This document shows, in pieces, positions 26,506 through 37,072 of a stretch of 44,798 nt of DNA; positions within the stretch are counted from its first letter, which is position 1; each line of letters begins with the position of its first letter. Location: positions 1 to 44,798 of the forward strand of contig JAIXMF010000081.1 of assembly GCA_025201365.1 (NCBI GenBank), read 5' to 3'. The stretch is from Syncephalis plumigaleata. Lineage: Eukaryota; Zoopagomycota; Zoopagomycetes; Zoopagales; Piptocephalidaceae. The notes under the pieces were generated by a model that did no database searches, was not told the origin of the DNA, and was given only the letters and a program-made list of their open reading frames with translations. A program made the translations under genes and the position numbers.

Positions 26506-28531
26506 ATGTGGTTTGCCTATGTAAAACGACCTATTAGTCGAGCAATACTACCTAATAGTACTACTGCTATTACTACTGGTAGTAGTGTGTCTCATTTAAG
26601 ACTATGTAAGTAATAGTTGTCGCGTATGTTTATTTGCTTGTTATACATAACAGTAATGCTACTAGTTCAATCGTCCGCCACGTCCACTGGTTATCGTCCA
26701 CTCGATGGGATACGCGTATTGGAAGTTGGTCAGGTACCTGTTTTCTTTTAAGCTGCCATAGTTATGAACTAATGAATAAATGACGCGGCATATTAATATA
26801 GCTCATTGCTGGTCCTTTTACCGGTACACTACTCGGGTAAGTACTATTGGCATATGTATTCACTTCAGTAAACATGATGATGATATTCGACGATATCCCG
26901 CTATTAGCTATTATGGTGCAGGTTAGCTATACGTAATACGATGGCAGTAGAGATGCATACTAAGCGAACATTTGTTTATTTGACATGGTTCATTGATTGA
27001 TAGAGGTGGTAAGCTATCCTGTATTGTAACTATTGCATGAACCATAGTAGTTACTATTATTATTTGTGCTTCGATGGTATAGATCAAAGTAGAAGCACCC
27101 ATTGGTGGTGATCCACTACGAACATGGCGTGCCGTAGACGATGATGGCGTATCGCCGTGGTATCGTTCCCTTGGACGTAATAAAAAGTCATGTGCCATTG
27201 ACATGCGACAAACTGAAGGGCAAGCGTAGGTTGCGACAGAGTAGATGCTATATAACCAATTGACATTGTCAACTCTCCTCTAGATTAGTACGTGAATTGG
27301 CCGCTGTCAGTGATGTTATCGTAGAAAACTTTCGACCTGGTACAATGGAGAAATGGGGTCTAGGTCCAGGTGAGTATAGTCATCATTATACTTACTTCTT
27401 ATCATTGTATGTAATAGAGTTTAATTGACATGACTACAGACATATTATGCGCGGATAATCCTAAACTTATCTACACACGTGTTTCCGGTTATGGTCAGAC
27501 AGGTCCTTATGCAAAACGACCAGGTTACGCGTCAGTATGCGAGGTAATAAGCCAGCTAGTTAGTTAATACATTTCATACTGATCATGTACATTGATATCC
27601 TTGATAGGCTATGGGTGGACTTCGTTACGTGACAGGATTCCCCGGAGAAACACCCGTACGATCGAATATCAGTATAGGAGATTCGCTGGCTGGATTACAC
27701 TCTGCATTCGGTGTCTTGCTTGGTCTACTTGCTCGCAATCATCCTAACCGTACCGATAAACCCGGACAAGTGGTTGATGTGTCCATCTATGAAAGTGTAT
27801 TCAACATGATGGAAGGTATCGTGCCCGAATACGATCGTATGGGTATCATACGGGAACCCTCGGGTACATCGATTACAGGTGTCGTGCCTACCAATGCCTA
27901 TCGATGCAAGGATGGCAAATACATTATTATCGGTGCAAATGGCGATTCCATCTATAAACGATTAATGCTTGCTATTGATCGAGCAGAACTAGTAAGTGAA
28001 TGAGCAATAGAGATAAGATGGATAGAATGGCTAACAAGATGTGTTATTATTATTATTTCCATAGACTACCGATGAGTATGGATCTAATCAGAATCGTGTT
28101 AAACATGCTCAAGTAATCGATGATGCCATTACCAATTGGACGATGCAGTATACGACAAATGAGGCATTAGAGAGGTTGCATCAAGCCAATGTACCAGCTA
28201 GTGCCATCTACGATACCCGTGATATTGTGACAGATCCACACTATCAAGCACGCGACATGATTGAAGAGGTAGACGTGCATGGTCGACCACTTAAGGTAAA
28301 CTAGCATCTGTAATAATGTATATATATATGATGTAGATCGTTAATGATATCTCGTTTATTTGAATATAGATACCGGCCATGTCTCCGAAACTAACCGATA
28401 CGCCTGGTCGCTCGGAATGGGCCGGCTCGGATCTTGGTGCACATACACGCCAGATATTAACCGGTTTATTGAGCAAGTCAGACCACGTAGTAGAGGCATT
28501 AGCAGAGAAGGGTATCATTTATATGAATTAA
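26506..28531 (+). CDS. Family III CoA-transferase (SUGCT/CaiB-BaiF type)
   Basis: Eleven exons (26506-26605, 26654-26733, 26802-26836, 26908-26921, 27004-27008, 27083-27225, 27284-27369, ~27440-27543, 27608-27991, 28065-28295, 28370-28531) give 447 aa. The first ~40 residues are basic and Ser/Thr-rich, a likely mitochondrial presequence. Family motifs follow: [93 protein letters not shown] with the region of the catalytic Asp, and [15 protein letters not shown]. Such enzymes move CoA between carboxylic acids; the human relative SUGCT uses glutarate. The family motif GAEVIKVE is complete only if a 14-nt exon and a 5-nt exon (27004-27008) are spliced in, and both have proper AG and GT flanks. 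One junction near 27440 may be off by a base. Confidence 0.92.
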
Positions 28532-29021
28532 TGCGATAAAACTACAACTACTTATTGCGTATTCTAACCAATATATACGTATATACGTGTATATCAATTA
28601 GAATGAATGGAATGCCATCTCATAATGAATGACGAATGTATATTACTTCTAATCACGTGATTGTAAATCGACTTTCTTTTTTTCTATGCCTAACAACCGA
28701 GCATTATCACATATCGTTCCGGTTCTCTCGCTTTCTCGCTTTCCTGCTTTCTCACTGTTTTCTTTTTACAGTATTGCACACATACACTTGACGGTGTATG
28801 TGTCCATGTATGGTCATACCTTATTTCAACCTTGTTGTTGTGGACGATAACGCTTGTAGTATCAGACCTGTGCGTGTACGCGTATTTAAAACCTCACTGT
28901 AGTTGTGCGTACGTGCGTACGTGTGTGTTACTTCTCCATTGCCATTGAGCCGGTCAGAGTTAAGCAACCAGTACTCTTCTACTCTCTCTTTCTTTATACA
29001 TTACTTCTTCACTACTTCAAT
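28532..29021. other. Intergenic, PRS promoter and leader
   Basis: No gene is seen. A CT-rich leader (TCTCTCTTTCTTT) directly precedes the PRS start codon, and an alternating GTACGTGCGTACGTGTGTGT stretch lies near 28905-28925. Confidence 0.45.
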
Positions 29022-30589
29022 ATGAGACGAACCAAGATTTTCGCCGGCTCCTCCCATCCCGAGTTAGGCCGACTCATATCTCAACGACTTGGTCATCCGC
29101 TTTCCAACTCTGATCTACGCTCGTTTGCCAACCATGAAACTAGCGTGCAATTGGGCGTATCTGTCCGTAATGAGGATGTGTTCATTATCCAGAGTGGTAG
29201 CGATACCGTTAATGACCATCTGATGGAGCTACTTATCATGGTAAATGCTTGTAAAGGTAAGAATAAGTCAGGGTCGCACCTTGCAAACAATACTGATACA
29301 CCACATGATAAAATTAGGCGCTAGTGCCTCGCGTATTACCGCCGTAATACCCTATTTCCCCTATTCGAAACAATGTAAGCGTAAGAAGCGACGTGGAGCC
29401 ATTGCCGCCAAGTGTAAGTAGTAAACATATAAACAACTATGAGCTAGGTCTAATGTAACATACACTAATGATCCTATAGTGGTAGCAAATATGCTCTCGG
29501 TAGCGGGTGTCAATCATATTATCACTATGGATTTGCATGCCTCACAGATGCAAGGATTCTTCAATGGACCAATTGATAATCTATTCGCTGAACCAAGCAT
29601 GGTATGCTGGGTTCGTGAGAATATACCCGACTGGCAAGAAGCAGTAGTCGTAAGCAAGAATGCAGGCGGTGTTAAACGGTAAGCCTTTTTCTTTGTATAC
29701 ATGTATATGTATATGAGCGCCATATTTAGTCGTTCTCCATGAAACTTGCATATTAACTGCTATGATACTCTATTACATACTATGTTATTAGTGTGACATC
29801 TTTAGCGGATAAACTTCACATTAATTTTGCGTTGATTCATACGGATCGTAATCCACATCGACAAGGTGCATGGAGTGCCATGTCGTCGCGTGCCCCTTCT
29901 CGTGTTCCATCGGATAATGAAGTGGAAGACGATGAAGACGAAGAGGAGGAGGAATCCGATGAAGATAATGAAGATCAAAAGATTGTAGAGGAAGCAGATG
30001 AGGAGGGAACAGCGAATGAGACAAACAACGAGACGAAATACGAGCAACGACAGAAACAAGTACACATTGCAGCATTACAACGAGCAGTCGGTGAACGAGT
30101 ACGACCCAATGGATTACTAGGTAGACGACGAGTGCCAAAGACACCGAGTACACCTGAACCCTATTCGTACACGACACGCGGTGAACGTATCTCACTTGTG
30201 GGTAGTGTACGTGGTCGAGTGGCAATACTAGTAGTAAGTATACGATATACACTGATAGCAATAATACTCATCATTTATATTAGGATGATATGATTGATGG
30301 TACTCGATCTTTCCTTCAAGCGGCCGATCATCTAGTGAATCAATGTGGTGCCAAAGCAGTTTATATCCTAGCCACGCATGGTATTCTATCGGGTGATGCC
30401 TTGCATGACATTGAAATGAGTTCAACCGTGGATCGTATTGTAGTCACAAATACGATTCCTATCTCATCAGCGAAACGTCAATTAACCAACAAATTAGACG
30501 TGATTGATATTAGTGCCGTGTTAGCCGAGGCCATTCGTCGTACACATAATGGTGAATCGGTATCGTTCCTGTTTGATCATGCTTTATAG
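29022..30589 (+). CDS. Ribose-phosphate pyrophosphokinase with acidic insertion
   Basis: Five exons (29022-29256, 29318-29413, 29480-29678, 29792-30233, 30284-30589) give 425 aa, versus about 320 for ordinary PRPP synthetase. Family features: [54 protein letters not shown], and GRVAILVDDMIDGT followed by [15 protein letters not shown]. The enzyme makes PRPP from ribose 5-phosphate and ATP. Between ALIHTDRN (near 196) and ISLVGSVRG (near 310) lies an insertion of about 105 residues with a long Asp/Glu run and a basic second half. The PRPP loop [10 protein letters not shown] is shorter than the usual DDMxDTGGT. Both traits recall the insertion-bearing yeast subunits Prs1/Prs5, so it may be a regulatory partner in a hetero-oligomer. 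Confidence 0.93.
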
Positions 30590-30861
30590 GTAGTTTTATA
30601 TAAAGAAAGAAACAGACAGACAAACAAACAATATGAAGATGAAGACGAAGATGACTTAAAATTCCCCCCCTCCTCCAACTATTCTCTAGTAAAATGAACG
30701 ATGATAAGAACAAGAATAGTTTAATGAATTAGACACATGTATACAATCTATTTAGTTCGTTGTTAATTAGTTAAACTTGAGTAGAGTTTATTAAGAAGGC
30801 GTTGCATTTCATAACAAGCGTAAATAGATAGATAGATAGATATAGTTTAATTCATTCATTA

Positions 30862-32194
30862 CTACAAACTAGCCGATGATGACAATTCACCAACTTTAAC
30901 CAGTAATTTACCACGATTTTTACCATTGAATAGCATGAGTAGTGCCTCGGGTGCTTGTTCTAGCCCATCCACCACATGTAGGGAGACCTTCATCTTACCC
31001 TCCTGTTGCCAACGAGTGAGATCTTTAATGGCCACCGGGTACTGCTTTTCATAATCGAACACGACGAATCCTTCCATTTTAGCCCGTTGTGCAATGAGCG
31101 TCATGTAATTACGAGGACCTTGAGGCTTTGCCGTGTTATACTGACTGATACTGCCGCACAATACGATACGTGCACCTACGGCCAATCGACCGAGTACAGC
31201 GTCGAGTGCATCGCCACCTACATTGTCAAAGAAGACGTTAATGTACTTTGGTGTGACTGCTATCAAATCCTTGAAAAAAGTGGGCGAGCGATAATCGACC
31301 GCGGCATCCAGACCGAGTTCCTCGGTTAGGTAGCGACACTTTTCGGGACCACCGGCAATGCCAATAACACGACAACCTTGTGCCTTTGCAATTTGAGCTA
31401 TGACATAACAATAATGAGTAACCAAACAAATAGTGAATAATAATGAATAGTTACCTGCTAAACTGCCAGTAGCACCGGCAGCACCGGATACAACTACTGT
31501 TTCACCGGCTTTAGGTTTACCAACGTCTATATTGTCATCATCGTAGTATCCAGTAAGTATAATGTATAGTACTGCCACTATTTACAATTTACTTACCAAG
31601 TAGACCGAAATAGGCAGTCATACCAGTGCCACTTAATAGATGGAATGCCTCCGGTATGGATAGACCGCGTGGAATGCTATTTGTTTGTATATCCATTGTA
31701 TTAGCGAGATGTAGAATTAAACAACGACAATACACGATGAATGATTGCTACTATTATTTACCTTAGTGGAGAGGCTTGCTTCTCATCAACTACACCATAT
31801 TGTTGCCAGCCGACAAAGCCCGTGACAATGTCACCACGCTTAAACTTGCTACTCTGTGACTCGATAACTTCTGCTACGGCACCACCACGCATCACCGTAT
31901 TAAGATCTATATTATTGATGTGATAGCATATGAAATAAGCAATAATGGTTAGTACGTGTCATTACTATTGCAACAAGTGTTTCTATTATACTTACCCATG
32001 GGTGGTATATAACTGCGTACGTTATTCATCCAGCCACGCATAGCAGGGTCGAGTGAAAGGTATAGCGTGCGTACGAGTATTTGACCAGCAGCAGGTTTCG
32101 GTATAGGTGCTTGCACCGTACGAAACACCTCATTAGGAATGATATTGGCCGTAGGCCGTTTAACAAAGAGAATCTGCGTATTCTTGGCTGACAT
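30862..32194 (-). CDS. NADP-dependent MDR oxidoreductase (PTGR/CurA type)
   Basis: Five exons (32194-31996, 31906-31762, 31676-31597, 31526-31455, 31397-30862) give 343 aa, normal for the family. Motifs: ILVRTLYLSLDPAMRGWMN, VMRGGAVAEVIES, HLLSGTGMTAYFGLL, the nucleotide-binding VVVSGAAGATGSLAGQIAK, GCRVIGIAGGPEKC, FDNVGGDALDAVL and CGSISQYN. Such enzymes reduce alpha,beta-unsaturated ketones and aldehydes with NADPH. It is convergent with PRS, ending 272 bp from its stop. A second copy starts at 44072. The start at 32194 follows the context of that paralogue. Confidence 0.93.
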
Positions 32195-34162
32195 GATAAA
32201 AGAAGAGAAGTGAGAGAAGAGAAACAAGAAAGAGTAGTGCGGTAATGGTTAGTGATAGACCAGAACAAATGGCCGTATATAAGTATCCGATGACTCGGAT
32301 GAAAAGTGCCGATTACCCAGTCACCATCACGGCTACAATGAACCGATGCCAACCACCGCCACCACCACAGCTATTATTATACCATATGAGCATTGACTAC
32401 TATTACAACAGTATGCTTTATTTGATATAAATAAATAAACTAAGGTATGACTAATTAGACTATATGATGATTACGCAAAATAGTAATAGATAAAACGGTA
32501 AAGCAATATGCTAGATCACGTTACCACATTATGAGCAAATCTATCATTGTTATAGTAAAAGCGACGTTATTGCATTGTCTATTTGCGTCAGCATCAATCT
32601 CGTGACTATTCATTCCCATAGAGCGCTATATTGATTGTACTTCTTAACGTGATGCAATTTTGATCAAGTAGAGCTGACAATGCTATTACGGCTACTTCCC
32701 ATAGATAACCGGTTACTGTCTACTGTTAAACTATCGTATGGCCAGTATGTGGCACCAGCATGAACGGGTAGGCCTTGTCGTGAATGTATGACTGAAGTAG
32801 AATCATCATCCTACGGACACGCAAGCAAATTGGATAGCTAGGCAGACAGGTAGACAGACAGAGAGATGCACAAGCACACATGTAGACACGCTTGCGCATA
32901 CCACATCATGCACCTACACACAAACTATTGATGATGATAATACACTGCTTCTGTTTTAAAATAGAAGACCAAAATCTTGATTCCTTTCTTTCTTTCTACT
33001 TGTTCGTTCGTTCCGTTTTTTTGTCCATTTGTTTCTATTCATTGTCGCTGGACGTCCGAGTTATCAGCTTCTTTCTTACTGTTAACTCTATTTGTTTCTT
33101 TAGTTGTTTCTTTCTTTCCTATTCGTATTCGTATTCATCTAGGACACGTCTGTTCCGTCTAGTGTAGTTCACCAAAAGTATACGAAGAAGAATAGTGAAA
33201 GAAACAGCCAACCTATCATAGTGTAGGATTCTACGTTTCTATTCTCGTTTGGCTGCACACGCTCACTTGCAGCATATTGTTTCAATCTCGCACCAAGTAC
33301 ACACACTACCCATTTTATCTCTACTTTGTATATTTAAGCAAGTAAACCAGTACTCACCGTGCAGTAGCATACACACGCCTGGTTGTGTGTGTTTGTGTTT
33401 CCATTCTATCGTTCTATCTTTTACTCGCTCACTCCATACCTATTCCTATTTCTAGTTCCAGTTTATCGACCTTGCACTCCTCATTCACTTTTCCTCACTT
33501 ATTTGCTCATTCTCGTTCAGTACTCTTGATTGCTGTTGCTACTGCTGCTGCTATCGTGATTGTTTACTTTGATTACTCTATTTCATTTCGTAACTTTCCT
33601 TCTTTTTTGCCAATACTTACTTATCTTGCTGTGCATGCACACACGTTGTTAGTATTTTTCTTTCCTTCTTTCTATTAGTAATATCATTTATTCCAGCGTC
33701 TTATTCAAATAGTGTTCTATTCGCCGCCACTCTATTCTATTGTTAATCTTTTTGTAACTAATAATCCATTTCTCTTGTCTTTTTCGTTATCATACGCATA
33801 TAAGCAATTCATTAGTCTTTGCTTTACTGCATCATCGTCATCACTAGCACTGGCAATATCTTCTATTCAATTGTGTACGTCGCGTTACTACTACCAGCGC
33901 AACCCGTATCCTGGACTGTGCGTTATCATATCCGCTTACTAGTCTATTAATACTTTATTTCAGTGTTCGGAGTATTAAAAAATACCATAGCATATTAGTG
34001 GACTATTTGCAATTTCACGCTCAGTTTAGCGCCTAAGCAGATTCGTTTTTTGCTCGTTCATTTTAGTGCATTACCTTTATTCTCACACCTTGCCGTTACC
34101 AGTCCGTGTTTGAGGAGGGACATATACCGCATAGCTCCGACACTCCTTGGATATTGTGATTC
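32195..34162. other. Long gene-free leader/promoter region
   Basis: Between the divergent oxidoreductase and FKBP-like genes. The right half (about 32970-33700) is very pyrimidine-rich (TTCTTTCTTTCT, CGTTCGTTCCG), giving long open frames with hydrophobic or Ser/Phe composition that I treat as non-coding. This composition resembles the leaders before 41942 and the inverted repeat arms at 5.6 and 9.0 kb. No RNA gene is recognised. Confidence 0.5.
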
Positions 34163-36541
34163 ATGCCAACCTTCAATAAAACCGATTACGACAACCAACA
34201 TCAGCATTCGCATATGATGACAGGCAGTCTCACTATCCCGTCTGAAGATAGGCGTCGTTCTGCTTCACCGACGCCTAACATAGCATCAGCACTACTTGAA
34301 GAGGGACTACTGAAGACGGTGGACGTACCAGGCTATGATATTGGCGAGGATTACAATACCAATGAGACGTTGACGGCTAATTTGACCCATGACAACGAAT
34401 CGAACCTGCCGATAGTGTGGCAAGACGATACGCTTGCCGTGTTTCACTTTTCTTTGTACACTCTCCGTCCAGGCAATAAGAATGTAGCAAACTCACCTGC
34501 TGCATCTATATTGACTGAAACCATTGACAATACGATCGAGGAGGAGGAAGAAAACGACACTCACAATGCTGTGCCTAATAATGTTGCCATTAATATAACC
34601 GAGAATAATGGAAATGGCGTATATGAAGAGCAAGCGTTAAGCGAAGAAGAGGAAGAAGATCATGACGAAGACGAAGAAGACGAGGAAGATGATGATGATG
34701 AAGTGGAAGAAGATCAATTCCCTGCTTATGCTATGGCTGCACTACAACGACGTATGAGTGCATTCTCATTGGAACCACCATTGACCATAGCGGCACAGCC
34801 TGATAGGAGCTCATTTGATGCCGGAAGCAATAATGGCAATAATAGCAATAGCGATTATGAATCAACCGAGGTAACAATGCGTGGATCAATGGATAGCGGT
34901 GTGTCAGGTGTTCAAGTAGAATCTGAACAAGAATACGAGACTACTAGTGCTGATGCATCTGGTGCCGCAACATTATCAGAACGAGTGGTTATTCGTGAAT
35001 TAGTACGTGATACACGTACCACACCACATGGACGTCCATTCGAGTTGCGTATTGGTCGAGGATTCACTGCCGCTGCATTGGAGATTGCCATCAAATCAAT
35101 GCGAGTCGGTGAACAATCACGATTCCTACTTCGACGTGAATGTACAGAGGTAAGTAGTAGCATTACTAGTGTATATACCAATAGAATTTGTTATGAGCTG
35201 TTACTTATATTGATTATATAATGTAGGGATTTGCACAATTGGAACGAGCACTTCGTTACAAGACTCGCATAGTTCAAGTAGACGTGGAAGTTTGTCGGGT
35301 ACACTATTACAGCATGCGACAGCCTCTTCATCGACGCAAGGCTCACCGGTCCTTCCTAGTTCAACGTTGAATGTAGGCAATGGCACGTCATCCTGCCTGC
35401 ACCAATTGCATCAGCATCATCTTCGACAAAGATCTATCGATCCGGCTGATGCAGCAATAATGCATGACTTGGAAACACTTCCATTGGAGTTACACATTCA
35501 TTTATTGGAGAAGAGAGCACCTACAAGGACCGGGGAACAATGGTGGCGATGGTCAAGGGGTAGACGATTACAGGAGGCACTCGTGCTACGTCAATTGGGC
35601 AATCGACTATACGCAGATGGTGACTGGCTAGGTGCCACGGCTCGATATGAAATGTGTCTAACGCTACTTGAACCGATGCCGGACGATCAGCACCTTTCGA
35701 ATGACGATCTTCTCGAAAGTATTGCCGAAGATGCCGAGGATGTAGACGAGAAGGAGCTGCAACATGTTTGCCTACTCAATCTAGCTGCATGTGATCTTAA
35801 ACTACGACGCTACGCTCAGTGTATTAAACATTGCGATATGGCACTTGCTCAACGTCCTGGCGATGCGAAGGCACACTATCGACGAGCAACGGCACGTATT
35901 GCCTTGGCGAGGAATTGCCACGAGCTCGTGAAGACTTGGAAGCAGCCCGATCGTTGATGATCTCCGAATTACGTCGTCGTGGTCGTAGAATGAGTGGTGT
36001 ACCAGGGCTTACACCGGGATTCCCTAGTAGTGCTACACCATCCTTGCCTATTCCACTTCTTGGTGCTTCTAGCGATACGAATAATGGCGCTATCTCCGGA
36101 TCACCAATCAATACTGCCGGACTATTGGGCATTCCATTCGGATCCACCGGTCGTACTGACTCGGGCATCAGTTGTCTAGGTGTGCCAGAATTCTATACTG
36201 GTGATACCGATGCAGCTAATCAAGTCTATGACACTGATGTGATTGGCGATGACGATGACGACGACAACAATAACAATAATGCCACCACGCAGTTATCGCA
36301 TAGTTCTGCCTCTCCCGTAGCTGCCGTAAATATTCTATCGTCGATGCGATCATCGGTCGGTAATACTACGGTGTCGGCTCATCCATGTCAGACATTCAGC
36401 GCAGAACCTGTTTCCGACAATCCCGACCCGCATGACAGCAAGAGTATCGAGTTGCAGCAAGCTTTCCAACAGTTAAGACGCGCTGAACAAGCGGAAGAAA
36501 ATCGGGCACGCCTACTATTTAGGCCAGATAGTGTAGCATAA
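34163..36541 (+). CDS. FKBP-like/TPR co-chaperone-type protein, frame broken
   Basis: Exon 34163-35149 encodes a disordered N-terminus with Glu/Asp runs (near residues 120-190) and then the second half of an FKBP-like domain (FELRIGRGFTAAALE, SMRVGEQSRFLL). Exon 35227 to about 35298 continues GFAQLERALR and VQVDVEV. The TPR part (LRQLGNRLYADGDWLGATAR, LNLAACDLKLRRYAQCIKH, AKAHYRRATARIAL) is in a frame reached by a splice somewhere near 35299-35414, with CAG at 35412-35414 as candidate acceptor. At about 35906 one base seems to be missing: the TPR helix continues as GEELPRAREDLEAA only in the next frame, which then runs to 36541 through a Ser/Gly/Asn-rich tail. It resembles FKBP8/AIP-type TPR co-chaperones. 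The break may be an assembly error in a G run or a real mutation. Confidence 0.72.
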
Positions 36542-36860
36542 CCTGTTGTTGTACCGATGAACAGTGTAGTAGCTACCACATCATCCTCCTACATGTACAC
36601 CAGTATTAGTTCGTATTTCATTTTCATATAAGTGTGTATGTGTGTAATTTGGCAATGTTCTTTTGTTGTCCTTAAGTTTCCTCCTACCATTGCATTGCAT
36701 TGCATTGACTTGTTTATCTGTCCGTTCGTTAGTTTGTCTATTTCTGTACATTCACAGCAACTCATGCAAGTCGTATTAATTAAGCAATGGTGGCATCTTT
36801 ATTCTTTTCCAAATGGTGTTTCGATTGTTCTTTGTCTATTAAATAATACTATTTCGTGTT

Positions 36861-37071
36861 TTATATCACATCATAAGTGTATCCATATGAATGGCAACGT
36901 ATGATTAATGTTTGTTTATTCAATAAATGATTGAATGATGATCTTGTAGATATATTTCTTGATCCAAGGAATAATGACTTGAGTGGTATGGACACTGAAG
37001 GGTCTTGCACCAATCCATTCTTGACTTGCATACCACCTATAATATCTACTTGATGATGTCCTTGTCTTGTC
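36861..37071 (-). other. Last exon of micro-exon gene, probably 3' UTR
   Basis: A clean acceptor (GATTACAG) precedes 37071. The downstream sequence matches the minus strand at 43503-43390 (ACAAGACAAG, then CAAGTCATTATTCCTTGG, then TATATCTACAAGATCAT and ATTGAATAAA). The match stops at AATAAA, as expected for a shared 3' end and poly(A) signal. The length differences visible between the copies (-51, +3, -3) are multiples of three, so coding cannot be excluded: one frame is open to 36861 and another to the conserved GAATAA. Confidence 0.5.
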
Positions 37072-37072
37072 C

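Noticed and set aside
33249-33942. Open frames rich in Ser, Phe and Leu
   Set aside because: Caused by long pyrimidine tracts in what looks like the leader or promoter of the FKBP-like gene.
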